The translations under genes and the position numbers were made by a program. 64,000 nt of DNA, taken from positions 1-64,000 of the forward strand of contig NZ_JAPHNL010000135.1 of NCBI RefSeq assembly GCF_026274175.1, in the 5' to 3' direction. Position 1 is the first letter of the stretch. Every line of letters begins with the position of its first letter. The DNA is from Streptomyces beihaiensis. GTDB taxonomy: Bacteria; Actinomycetota; Actinomycetes; Streptomycetales; Streptomycetaceae. A model generated the notes under the pieces. It was not told the origin of the DNA, did no database searches, and saw only the letters and a program-made list of their open reading frames with translations. Of this stretch, positions 7,864 to 20,461 are shown piece by piece.

Positions 7864-9243
7864 TTATGGTTCATACATCCATAAGGCATGCGCACGCAGC
7901 GCCGAAAGACCTTGATAGGTCATCCATATCGGCCGTCTCAGCTGCGTGGAACCGTCCCTGACCCAGGTCCAGATCCCGTCCGTCTGCCCCCGCCACACGG
8001 CCGCGGCGGCGCCGGTGACGAGGCGGCGGCGCACCCGCTCGGTGCCGTCCGCGTGCGCCACCTCCCGCGCCCCCGGGGTCAGCAGCGCCCGCGTCACCCA
8101 ACTCGACGCGAAGTGACGGACGTTGAGCACCTCCGTGTGGAAGGGCTCGTCGGTGCGCGGGCGGCGGATCTCCTCGCGGCTGTTGGTCAGGTCGGGGCAG
8201 TTGTCGTGGTGCACGCCCGGACAGGCGAGCAGCCAGCGCACCCCGCCCTCGCGGGCGGTACGCGCCTCGTCGGTCTCGCCCAGGACGTGCGCCGCGCGGT
8301 CGAGCGCCACCACGGCCTGCGCCGTGTACAGGGCGGACGGCGGGCCGTTCGGCGTGGTCAGGCGGTTGCCCCAGCGCGGGTGTCCCGCCCGGTCCGGGTC
8401 GGGCACGGCCCCGGCCACGAGCACGTCGCGCAGCGTGCTCAGCCGCTCGTGGTCGTCCGGCGCCGCGCGCAGCAGGCCGCGCAGCACCGTCGTCACGACA
8501 TGCGTCAACTCATACCCGGTACGGTCGAGTTCGCGGGTGAAGCCGGATGTGCACAGGTCGGCCTCCGCCGCGATCCGGTCGGGGTCCGCGCCCGCCCTGG
8601 CCAGCGCGCCGAGGACGAGCGCGGTCACCTCGGGCCGCGCCTGCGTGCCCTGCGAGCGCGCCGACCAGCCGCCGTCCGCAAGACGCAGCGCCCACAGGGT
8701 GCGGGCCAGCTCACCGGCGCTCAGCCGCCCGTCGGGCATGCCGAGATCGAGCACGAGATGCAGGCCGTAGGCGGTGCCGACCGGCGTCGGCCGGTTCCGG
8801 CCCGGCTCGCCCAGTGAGTGCGTCCAGCCGGTCAGACGCCTGCCGGTGGCCGGGTCGTCCACCGTGCACAGCTCGTCCACCAGCGTCGCGTACGTCGCCG
8901 ACACCAGCGCCGTCAGCCGCCCCGGATCGTCCGGCGGGAGCGGGGAACGGCCCGATCGCGCCGCCTGTTCGGCCTGCCGGGCCCGCAGCAGGGCCGCCGC
9001 CAGCCACACCACGGCGCCCGCCCCGACACCGCCGACCGTCGCCACCGCGTACCGCGCCGCCTCGGCGGACAGTCCGCTCGGCAACAGCCCGTACAGCCCC
9101 TGGAAGACGGCGTAGGCCGCGGCCAGCGCGCCGAATCCGCCCAGCCAGCCCACGAGTCGCTGCGGCGCCGATCCCCGCCGGGCGGGCGGTCGCGGCGCGG
9201 GGCGCTGCCGAGGCGGATTCCGGTTGAGCTGCTGCTGCGTCAC
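7864..9243 (-). CDS. membrane-anchored alpha/alpha-toroid (prenyltransferase-repeat-like) protein
   Basis: A 459-residue protein with a basic proline-rich N-terminus (1-30), two predicted membrane helices (about 32-55 and 63-88), and a long helical domain (about 105-459). That domain contains repeats resembling the alpha/alpha-barrel of terpene cyclases and protein prenyltransferases, for example LWALRLADGGWSARSQGTQ and TDGIWTWVRDGS followed by MTYQGLSALRAHA. There is no DDxD-type or DxDD catalytic motif that I can see, so it may be a scaffold or binding protein. The GTG start follows GGGGGGAGG by 9 bp. It precedes the cupin gene in an apparent two-gene operon. Function unknown. Confidence 0.6.
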   Translation of the reverse strand: MTQQQLNRNPPRQRPAPRPPARRGSAPQRLVGWLGGFGALAAAYAVFQGLYGLLPSGLSAEAARYAVATVGGVGAGAVVWLAAALLRARQAEQAARSGRSPLPPDDPGRLTALVSATYATLVDELCTVDDPATGRRLTGWTHSLGEPGRNRPTPVGTAYGLHLVLDLGMPDGRLSAGELARTLWALRLADGGWSARSQGTQARPEVTALVLGALARAGADPDRIAAEADLCTSGFTRELDRTGYELTHVVTTVLRGLLRAAPDDHERLSTLRDVLVAGAVPDPDRAGHPRWGNRLTTPNGPPSALYTAQAVVALDRAAHVLGETDEARTAREGGVRWLLACPGVHHDNCPDLTNSREEIRRPRTDEPFHTEVLNVRHFASSWVTRALLTPGAREVAHADGTERVRRRLVTGAAAAVWRGQTDGIWTWVRDGSTQLRRPIWMTYQGLSALRAHALWMYEP

Positions 9244-9345
9244 GGCGGGCGGCCTCCCCCCAGGACATCACGTGGATCACGGACGACTCAAGTCCCTCCA
9301 GTCTACGTCCGGTTGACCCGCTGTACGCAGCCGATGACCGGCCGT

Positions 9346-10293
9346 TCAGTCCATGGTGAGGACCAGCTTCCCGGTGACGTGACCGGTCTCGCCCTCCGCG
9401 TGCGCCCGTGTCGCCTCGGCGAGCGGGTACGTGCCGGACACGTGGACGCGCAGCCGCCCGGACGCGACGAGGTCCGCGACGGCCGCCATCCCCGCCTGAT
9501 CGTGCTCGACCAGCATGAACGTGGAGCGCACCCCCGACTTCGCGGCCTTCAGGGCCACTTCGCCGCTCATGTCGGGAAGGAGGGAGACGAGGATCGCGCC
9601 GGGCCGCAGCACGTCCAGGGAGCGCAGGCAGTTCTCGGTGCCCATGGGGTCGAGCACCACGTCCAGGTCGCCGGTCTCCCGAGTGAAATCGGCCGTCCGG
9701 TAGTCGATGACCTCGTCGGCGCCCAGGCTCCGCACCAGCTCGTGCTTGGCGGCGCTGGCCGTGGCCACGACATGGGCGCCCCGCGCCTTGGCGATCTGCA
9801 CGGCGACATGCCCGACGCCGCCCGCCGCCGCGTGCACGAGCACCCGCTGTCCCGGCTCGACGCCCGCGGTGTCGACGAGGGCCTGCCAGGCGGTCAGGGC
9901 GGCCAGCGGCAGCGCCCCCGCCTCGATGTGGCTCAGCCCCATCGGCTTGGGCACGAACGCGCGGGCGGGCCCCGTCACGTACGCGGCGTGCGAACCGGCC
10001 CCGTGCGGGTAGGGCAGCATGCCGAAGACCTCGTCGCCGGGCCGGAACAAGGACACGCCCATCCCCACGGCCTCGACGACGCCCGACACGTCCCAGCCCA
10101 GCGTGTACGGCGGCTCGCCGAGGAAGATCGCCATCGCCCGGTGCTTCCAGTCGGTCGGGTTGACGCCCGCCGCGCGCACGGCGACGAGGATCTCGCCGAC
10201 ACCGGGCGCCGGACGCGGGACATCGACGAGTTCAAGGACTTCGGGCCCGCCGAACGCGCTCTGACGGACGGCCTTCATGGTGTTCTCGCTCAT
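9346..10293 (-). CDS. NADPH:quinone-oxidoreductase-like MDR enzyme
   Basis: A 315-residue medium-chain dehydrogenase/reductase of the zinc-free quinone oxidoreductase type. It has the N-terminal MKAVRQSAFGGPEVLEL and PTDWKHR region, a Rossmann nucleotide-binding motif (VLVHAAAGGVGHVAVQIAKARGA, AAGGVG), and no structural-zinc cysteine cluster. It would reduce quinones or enones with NAD(P)H. It is divergent from the GlxA-type regulator 71 bp away, which is the likely controller. The start could also be the internal Met at 10278. Confidence 0.85.
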   Translation of the reverse strand: MSENTMKAVRQSAFGGPEVLELVDVPRPAPGVGEILVAVRAAGVNPTDWKHRAMAIFLGEPPYTLGWDVSGVVEAVGMGVSLFRPGDEVFGMLPYPHGAGSHAAYVTGPARAFVPKPMGLSHIEAGALPLAALTAWQALVDTAGVEPGQRVLVHAAAGGVGHVAVQIAKARGAHVVATASAAKHELVRSLGADEVIDYRTADFTRETGDLDVVLDPMGTENCLRSLDVLRPGAILVSLLPDMSGEVALKAAKSGVRSTFMLVEHDQAGMAAVADLVASGRLRVHVSGTYPLAEATRAHAEGETGHVTGKLVLTMD

Positions 10294-10328
10294 GGCCCCA
10301 AGCCTGCTGCACCCGTCCGGACCAGGAC

Positions 10329-10358
10329 AGTGGCAAGGTCGCCACTCACCGATAGAAT
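10329..10358 (+). promoter_or_regulatory. operator palindrome and -10 of a leaderless glxA-type promoter
   Basis: AGTGGC (10329-10334) and GCCACT (10341-10346) form a perfect 6-bp inverted repeat around AAGGTC. TAGAAT at 10353-10358 is a good -10 box ending 6 bp before the ATG at 10365, so the regulator transcript is probably leaderless. The palindrome would overlap the -35 area and could control both divergent genes. Confidence 0.55.
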
Positions 10359-10364
10359 CCTGCC

Positions 10365-11363
10365 ATGGCCGATCAGCACACCGCCCCGCACCGCGTCGTC
10401 GTGCTCGCCCTCGACGGTGTCTACCCGTTCGAACTGGGCATCCCCAACCGGGTGTTCGCCATGCTCCCCGACGCGTACGAGGTGGTGACCTGCACGGCGA
10501 GCGACGACCGCACCGTCACCACCGACGCCGACTTCACCGTCACGGTCGCGCATGGCCCCGAGGCGCTCGACGGCGCGGACACGGTGATCGTGCCCCCGTA
10601 CGACATGGAACGGATCGCCGAGCCGCTGCCCGACGCGGTGCGCGCCGCGCTCGCCCGTATCCGGCCCGGCACCCGGCTCGTCTCCATCTGCACGGGCGCC
10701 TTCGCGCTCGCCGCCGCCGGGCTGCTCGACGGGCGGCCCGCGACGACCCACTGGGCCATGGCAGACGTCTTCCGCCGCCTGTACCCCCAAGTCGACCTGG
10801 ACCCAGGAGTGTTGTTCGTCGACGACGGCGCCGTGCTGACCTCGGCGGGCGCCGCCTCGGGACTCGACGTCTGCCTGCACCTGGTCCGTGCCGACCACGG
10901 TGGTGAGGCCGCCAACTTCGTCGCCCGCTGCTGCGTCGTACCGCCGTGGCGGGACGGGGGCCAGGCCCAGTACATCAAGCAGCCGGTCCCCGAGGAGGGC
11001 TCCACCGGCACCGCCGCCACCCGCGCCTGGGCCCTGGAGCGCCTGGACCGCCCGCTGGCCCTGCGTGAACTGGCCGCGCACGCCCGGATGAGCGAGCGGA
11101 CCTTCGCCCGCCGCTTCCAGGAGGAGACCGGTACGAGTCCGGGCCGCTGGCTCGTCCAGCAACGTGTGCACCGGGCCCGCGACCTGCTGGAGTCCAGCGA
11201 CCTGCCGGTCGACCGGATCGCGGCCGAGGTCGGCTTCGCCACGGGCGCGTCACTTCGCCAGCACCTGCACGCGGCGATCGGGGTGTCACCGGCGGCGTAC
11301 CGCAGGACCTTTCGGGCGGGGGAGCGGGTGACGGCCCGGGCAGGCGCGGGGGCGCCGGGCTAG
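10365..11363 (+). CDS. GlxA-family transcriptional regulator (DJ-1/PfpI + AraC)
   Basis: A 332-residue regulator with an N-terminal DJ-1/PfpI-like domain (about 8-190; the nucleophile-elbow Cys is in SICTGAFALAAAG) and a C-terminal AraC-type double helix-turn-helix (about 220-320; LRELAAHARMSERTFARRFQEE and VDRIAAEVGFATGASLRQHLHAA). GlxA-type proteins generally act as regulators rather than peptidases. Its divergent position suggests that it controls the oxidoreductase. It converges with nadE, ending 10 bp away. Confidence 0.88.
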   Translation: MADQHTAPHRVVVLALDGVYPFELGIPNRVFAMLPDAYEVVTCTASDDRTVTTDADFTVTVAHGPEALDGADTVIVPPYDMERIAEPLPDAVRAALARIRPGTRLVSICTGAFALAAAGLLDGRPATTHWAMADVFRRLYPQVDLDPGVLFVDDGAVLTSAGAASGLDVCLHLVRADHGGEAANFVARCCVVPPWRDGGQAQYIKQPVPEEGSTGTAATRAWALERLDRPLALRELAAHARMSERTFARRFQEETGTSPGRWLVQQRVHRARDLLESSDLPVDRIAAEVGFATGASLRQHLHAAIGVSPAAYRRTFRAGERVTARAGAGAPG

Positions 11364-11372
11364 GCCCTGTCT

Positions 11373-13448
11373 TCAAACTCCCGCCTGCCCGGCCTTGTCC
11401 TGCGGGCTCTGCGGCCACTCCCACCGCTCCAGATCCCGCAGCCACGCGCGGGCGTTGCCGTCGGACGGGGCGCGCCAGTCGCCGCGCGGCGAGAGCGAAC
11501 CACCCGCCGACACCTTCGGCCCGTTCGGCATCGCGGACCGCTTGAACTGCGCGAACGCGAAGAAGCGACGGCAGAAGTACTCCAGCCAGTGCCGGATCTC
11601 GCCCAGGTCGTAGGCGACCCGCTTCGCGCCGGGGAACTCCGGAGGCCACGAACCGCCGTCCGCGTCCCGCCACGCGTGCCACGCCAGGAACGCGATCTTC
11701 GACGGCCGGAACCCGTGCCGCAGCACGTGGTACAGGGTGAAGTCGTGCAGCGCGTACGGCCCGATCTTCGACTCGGTGGACTGGAGTTCCTCGCCCGGCA
11801 CCAGCTCGGGGCTGATCTCGGTGTCGAGGATCGCGGTGAGCGTCCGGCCGGTCTCGGCGCCGAACTGGTCGCTGCTGACGACCCAGCGGATCAGGTGCTG
11901 GATGAGCGTCTTCGGCACACCGGAGTTGACGTTGTAGTGGCTCATCTGGTCGCCGACGCCGTACGTGCACCAGCCGAGCGCCAGCTCCGACAGGTCGCCG
12001 GTGCCCAGCACGATGCCGCCGTGCTGGTTGGCGAGCCGGAACAGGTAGTCGGTGCGCAGACCCGCCTGTACGTTCTCGAACGTGACGTCGTAGACCGGCT
12101 CGCCCGCCGAGAACGGGTGGCCCATCTCCCGCAGCATCAGCCGAGCCGTCGCCGTGATGTCCAGCTCGTGCGCGGTGACGCCGAGCGCGTTCATCAGCTT
12201 GTGCGCGTTGGACTTGGTGTGGTCGCCGGTGGCGAAGCCGGGCAGCGTGTACGCGAGGATGTCGCTGCGCGGACGGCCCGCGCGGTCCATCGCCCGCGCC
12301 GCGACGATGAGCGCGTGCGTCGAGTCCAGCCCGCCCGACACCCCGATGACCACCTTCGGGTCACCGATCGCCGCGAGCCGCTGCTGCAACCCGGCGACCT
12401 GGATGTTGTACGCCTCGTAGCAGTCCTGGGCGAGCCGGTCGGCGTCGGCCGGGACGAACGGGAACCGCTCGACCCGGCGGCGCAGGCCCAGATCGCCGTC
12501 GGGCGCGCCGAGCCGGAAACCGACGCGCCGGAAGCCTGCCGTCCGCGCGGCGTGCGTGCGGCGGTTGTCGTCGAACGTGCCCATGCGGCGCCGCTCCTGC
12601 TGGAGCAGGTCGAGGTCGACGTCGGCCACGGCGTACCGGTCACCCCGCGGGAACCGCTCGGTCTCGGCGAGCAGCGACCCGTTCTCGTAGATCATCGTCT
12701 GGCCGTCCCACGACAGGTCCGTCGTGGACTCGCCGGCCCCGGCCGCCGCGTACACGTAGGCGGCGAGGCAGCGCGTGGACGCCGAGCGGCACAGCAGCGC
12801 GCGGTCCTCGGCCCGGCCGACGGTGATCGGGCTGCCGGAGAGGTTCAGCAGGACCGTCGCTCCGGCGAGGGCGGCCTCCGCGCTCGGCGGCACCGGCACC
12901 CACATGTCCTCGCAGATCTCGGTGTGCAGGACCAGACCGGGCACGTCGTCGGCGGCGAACAGCAGATCCGTACCGAACGGCACGTCCGTGCCGCCCACGC
13001 GGATGGTGCCGCCGCGCTCGTCGTCGCCGGGGGCGAGCTGGCGGCGCTCGTAGAACTCCCGGTAGTTCGGCAGGTACGACTTGGGCGCGACGCCCAGGAC
13101 CCGGCCGCGGTGGACGAGGACCGCGCAGTTGTAGACGCGGTTGCGGTGGCGCAGCGGGGCGCCGATCGCGAGCACCGTCATGAGATCCTGCGACCCGGCC
13201 ACGACGGTCGCGAGCGCCCCCTCGACGCCGTCGAGCAGCGCGTCCTGAAGGAGCAGGTCCTCGATCGAGTAGCCGGTCAGGCACAGCTCGGGGAAGACGG
13301 CGACGGCGACCCCGTCCTCGGCGCAGCGGCGCGCCTGGCGCAGGACCGCCTCCGCGTTGGCGGGCGGGTCGGCGATGGCGGCGTGGCCGGTGCAGGCCGC
13401 GACCCGGGCGAAACCGTGGCTGTAGATCGAGCGGAAGTTCACGTCCAC
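11373..13448 (-). CDS. nadE: glutamine-dependent NAD+ synthetase
   Basis: A 691-residue two-domain enzyme making NAD+ from deamido-NAD+, ATP and glutamine in the cytoplasm. The N-terminal nitrilase-type glutaminase domain (about 12-290) shows the catalytic Glu in FPELCLTGYS, Lys in APKSYLPNYREFYE and Cys in LHTEICEDMW. The C-terminal synthetase domain has the ATP-binding loop VIGVSGGLDSTHAL and LGTGDLSELALGWCTYG. The length is normal for the actinobacterial type. The start is GTG at 13448, one base past the TGA of the upstream flavin-binding gene, so translation is probably coupled. Confidence 0.95.
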   Translation of the reverse strand: MDVNFRSIYSHGFARVAACTGHAAIADPPANAEAVLRQARRCAEDGVAVAVFPELCLTGYSIEDLLLQDALLDGVEGALATVVAGSQDLMTVLAIGAPLRHRNRVYNCAVLVHRGRVLGVAPKSYLPNYREFYERRQLAPGDDERGGTIRVGGTDVPFGTDLLFAADDVPGLVLHTEICEDMWVPVPPSAEAALAGATVLLNLSGSPITVGRAEDRALLCRSASTRCLAAYVYAAAGAGESTTDLSWDGQTMIYENGSLLAETERFPRGDRYAVADVDLDLLQQERRRMGTFDDNRRTHAARTAGFRRVGFRLGAPDGDLGLRRRVERFPFVPADADRLAQDCYEAYNIQVAGLQQRLAAIGDPKVVIGVSGGLDSTHALIVAARAMDRAGRPRSDILAYTLPGFATGDHTKSNAHKLMNALGVTAHELDITATARLMLREMGHPFSAGEPVYDVTFENVQAGLRTDYLFRLANQHGGIVLGTGDLSELALGWCTYGVGDQMSHYNVNSGVPKTLIQHLIRWVVSSDQFGAETGRTLTAILDTEISPELVPGEELQSTESKIGPYALHDFTLYHVLRHGFRPSKIAFLAWHAWRDADGGSWPPEFPGAKRVAYDLGEIRHWLEYFCRRFFAFAQFKRSAMPNGPKVSAGGSLSPRGDWRAPSDGNARAWLRDLERWEWPQSPQDKAGQAGV

Positions 13449-13449
13449 A

Positions 13450-14148
13450 TCATGTCAACCGCGCCGCTCCGTCGCCTGCCCGGGTACCCGGGCAGCGGGT
13501 GCCCGCCCGCCGCGCCAGGTGGGCGGGCGGCTCGATGCCCTTGTCCAGCAGTGGATCCGCTTCGAGCGCGCCCCACGCGGTGCGCAGCGGCAGCACGCCC
13601 GCCCACAGGCCGAGCTCGGCGTCAGGTCCTTCGCCGTCCTCGGGGGCGCCGGTGCGGATCTTGACGGAGACCTCGTCGAGCGGCAGGGCGAGCAGTGCCG
13701 TCGCGGCGAGTTCCTTGCGGCTGGGGCGGCGCGCGTAGTCCCACTGTCCCGGCGTGGACTGTTCGGTCAGGCAGCGGAGCCCAGCGAGTTTCTCGTCGGG
13801 GTCGCCGACGTGCCGGGGTGTGCCGAAGACCATGGCGCTGCGGTAGTTGACGCCGTGTTCGAAGACCGATCTGGCCAGCACCAGCCCGTCCACGTGGGTC
13901 ACCGTCACGCAGACCTGGGTGCCGGGCGCGGCGGCCAGGCTGCGGCTGGCGACCGAGCCGTGGAAGTACAGCGTGGTCCCGTCGCAGCCGTAGACGGTCG
14001 GGACCACCAGGAGGTCTCCGTCGACCTGCACGCCGAGGTGGCAGACGAACCCGGCGCCGAGGATCGCGTCGAGCGCGTCCCGGTCGAGGCTGCCCTGCTC
14101 GCGCAGGCGGCGGTGCCGGGTCCGCTCGGTGACGGTCAGCGAGGCCAT
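13450..14148 (-). CDS. pyridoxamine 5'-phosphate oxidase-family flavin-binding protein
   Basis: A 232-residue split-barrel FMN-binding protein. After an N-terminal helix (TERTRHRRLREQGSLDRDALDAIL), the barrel reads FVCHLGVQVDGDLLVVPTVYGCDGTTLYFHGS, then CVTVTHVDGLVLARSVFEHGVNYRSAMVFG, the usual signature of this family in Streptomyces. The substrate is unknown; relatives bind FMN, F420 or heme. The ATG at 14148 has AGGAGGG 5 bp upstream. It overlaps nadE translationally, which could reflect a redox-cofactor link but may be incidental. Confidence 0.82.
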   Translation of the reverse strand: MASLTVTERTRHRRLREQGSLDRDALDAILGAGFVCHLGVQVDGDLLVVPTVYGCDGTTLYFHGSVASRSLAAAPGTQVCVTVTHVDGLVLARSVFEHGVNYRSAMVFGTPRHVGDPDEKLAGLRCLTEQSTPGQWDYARRPSRKELAATALLALPLDEVSVKIRTGAPEDGEGPDAELGLWAGVLPLRTAWGALEADPLLDKGIEPPAHLARRAGTRCPGTRAGDGAARLT

Positions 14149-14308
14149 GAGGTCCCTCCTGGTGCGGCGCGTACGACATCGACCGCCCGACAGTACTAAT
14201 TTCGTCGCCAGAGCGCCACTGCCCAGAGGAAACCAATAGTGATCAGCGTCCACCTCGACGAATTCCGCGCGACGGTGGTCTGGGTGACGGTCTGCGTGGC
14301 GCTCTGCG

Positions 14309-17367
<3,059 letters not shown>

Positions 17368-17374
17368 GGCGGAG

Positions 17375-18177
17375 TCAGGCCGTCGTGCGGACGTGGCCCG
17401 CCGAGGCGAGCGCGCCCTCCAGGGCGAACGTGGCGGCGCCCAGGCTCACCGGATCGCTGGGGATCGGCGACAGCACGATCCGCGTCGCGGCGAGCGGGCC
17501 CGCGAGGGCGTGCCGGGCGACGGCCCGGCGGACCTCGGTCAGGAGAGGCCCGCCGAGCCGGCTCGCGACCCAGCTGCTGAGCACCACGACCTCGGGATTG
17601 AGCAGATTGACGAGGTCGGCTATCGCCGGGCCGAGCAGACGGGCGGTCTCCCGCACGACGTCGAGGGCGTCGGGCGCTCCCTCGGCGGCGGCGCGGGCGA
17701 GCGCCTCGATGGTGGCGGTCTGGTCGTCGGGGTGCAGGAGCGCGGAGCCGGGGCGCAGCTCCGCCAGCGTGCGCAGGATGCCGGGCGCCCCGACGTACGC
17801 CTCCACGCAGCCCCGGTTGCCGCAGTGGCAGGGGCGGCCGTCGAGCACGAGCGTCGTGTGACCCCACTCGCCCGCGCTGTTGGTCACGCCCCGGTGCAGC
17901 GCGCCGCCCAGGGCGAGGCCCGCGCCGACGCCGGTGCCGAGGTTGACCACGACCGCGTCGTCGGCGCCGCGCGCCGCGCCCGACCAGAGCTCGGCGACGG
18001 TGCAGGCGCGCAGCGGGTTGTCCAGGTACAACGGGTGGGCGACGTGCTCGGCCAGCAGCGACCGCAGGGGCCCGTCGCGGCGGCCAGCTCGCGGCGGGAG
18101 ACGGCGGGGCGGGACAGGGCGCGGCGCAGCACTTCGTGGCGGTTGGCGGTCCTGATGTCACGCGAGGTACGACGCAT
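17375..18177 (-). pseudogene. ROK-family transcriptional regulator with internal deletion and frameshift
   Basis: The minus strand starts normally at the ATG of 18177 with a ROK-repressor HTH (MRRTSRDIRTANRHEVLRRA, then SRRELAAATG, about 37 residues). At about 18,083 it jumps in a different frame into the middle of the sugar-kinase-like domain (RSLLAEHVAHPLYLDNPLRA). The rest is intact to the stop at 17375: VNLGTGVGAGLALGGALHRG, the zinc motif CHCGNRGCVEAY, and NPEVVVLSSW. Complete relatives are about 400 residues, so roughly 130 residues (second HTH half and ATP-fold half) are missing. As it stands it cannot give a working repressor. It probably regulated the neighbouring beta-galactosidase/galactan genes. 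Confidence 0.8.
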
Positions 18178-18299
18178 CGACGACCGCCTCCTCGCCGCGG
18201 CTCGGCACCCTTGGCCCTGCCAGGCTAGGGACTTGGGAAACGGGTTGGAAGAAGGGGTGAGAAAAGTCCAACAGGCCGTACCGAAAGTCCTGTCGGCAC

Positions 18300-19583
<1,284 letters not shown>

Positions 19584-19589
19584 TCAGTG

Positions 19590-19979
19590 CGGTTGCGGCC
19601 CGATTCGATCACGCGCAAGCCGTTTCGACCCGCCCTACTGCCAGGTAGCGGTGAGGGACGGGCGGCCCGCCGCGGCCGCGGACGCCGGCCGAACCCCTGT
19701 GCGGACTCCCGCCGCACCAACTCCGTGGGCAGTATCACGGCAGCGGGCGCCTCGCCCCCGATCTGCGCGAGCAGGACCCGGACCATCTCGGAGCTGATCC
19801 GGTCCCACGGCTGCCGCACCGTCGTGAGGCCCGGCTGACTCGAAAGCGCCGCGGGCGAGTCGTCGAAACCACCCACCGCGACGTCCTGCGGCACACGGCG
19901 CCCTGCCGCCCGCAGCGCGGCGAGCACTCCTTGCGCCATGAGGTCGGACGCCACGAACACGGCGTCGAAGTCGGGCGCC
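19590..19979 (-). pseudogene. LacI-family regulator fragment (effector-binding C-terminus)
   Basis: From about 19,979 the minus strand reads the last third of a LacI-type repressor: APDFDAVFVASDLMAQGVLAA, VAVGGFDDSPAA, LTTVRQPWDRIS, and the terminal LPTELVRRESA. The DNA-binding domain and first sensor subdomain are absent; on that side the sequence changes directly into a GH53 galactanase read on the opposite strand. After RRESA there is no stop: the frame stays open past 19,590 and into the aldO gene out of frame. The gene is therefore damaged at its start and probably at its end. Confidence 0.75.
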
Positions 19980-19980
19980 C

Positions 19981-20364
19981 CTCTGCGACCTCCAGGCCGA
20001 TCTCGACGACCTGGCGCCGTGCTACGGCAAGCAGCTGTACGTCGCCGAGACCGCGTACCCCTTCACGCTCGCCGACGACGACGGCTGGGAGAACACGATC
20101 AACACCGAGGCCAAGCTGCTCGCCGGGTACGCGGCCACCCAGGCCGGGCAGGCGGCATGGTGGCGGGACCTGCTGAGCGTCGTCGAGACGGTGCCGGAGG
20201 GGCTCGGGCTCGGCGCGTTCTGGTGGGACGCCGCCTGGACCGCCGTCAAGGGCAACGGCTGGGACCCGGCCGACCCGAGCAGCAAAAACGCCTGGGAGAA
20301 CCAGGTGATGTTCGACTACGACGGGGTTCCCACCCACGCCCAGACGTGGTTCGCCCACCCCTGA
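19981..20364 (+). pseudogene. GH53 arabinogalactan endo-beta-1,4-galactanase, C-terminal fragment
   Basis: 127 codons in frame to a TGA encode the end of a GH53 galactanase: LQADLDDLAPCYGKQLYVAETAYPFT with the nucleophile Glu in AETAYP, then GAFWWDAAWTAVKGNGWDP and the terminal NQVMFDYDGVPTHAQTWF. Intact enzymes have 330 or more residues with a signal peptide and an acid/base Glu upstream, all missing here. The left end abuts the LacI fragment. A full-length version would have cut the beta-1,4-galactan side chains of pectin. Confidence 0.82.
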
Positions 20365-20461
20365 CACCCAGGACCGGGACCCGGCGTCGGGCACGGGACA
20401 TCCGGGGGCATACCGTGAGAGGCCGAAGCACGGCCCGGCAGCGAGCGAGGAGTGGATCGGG

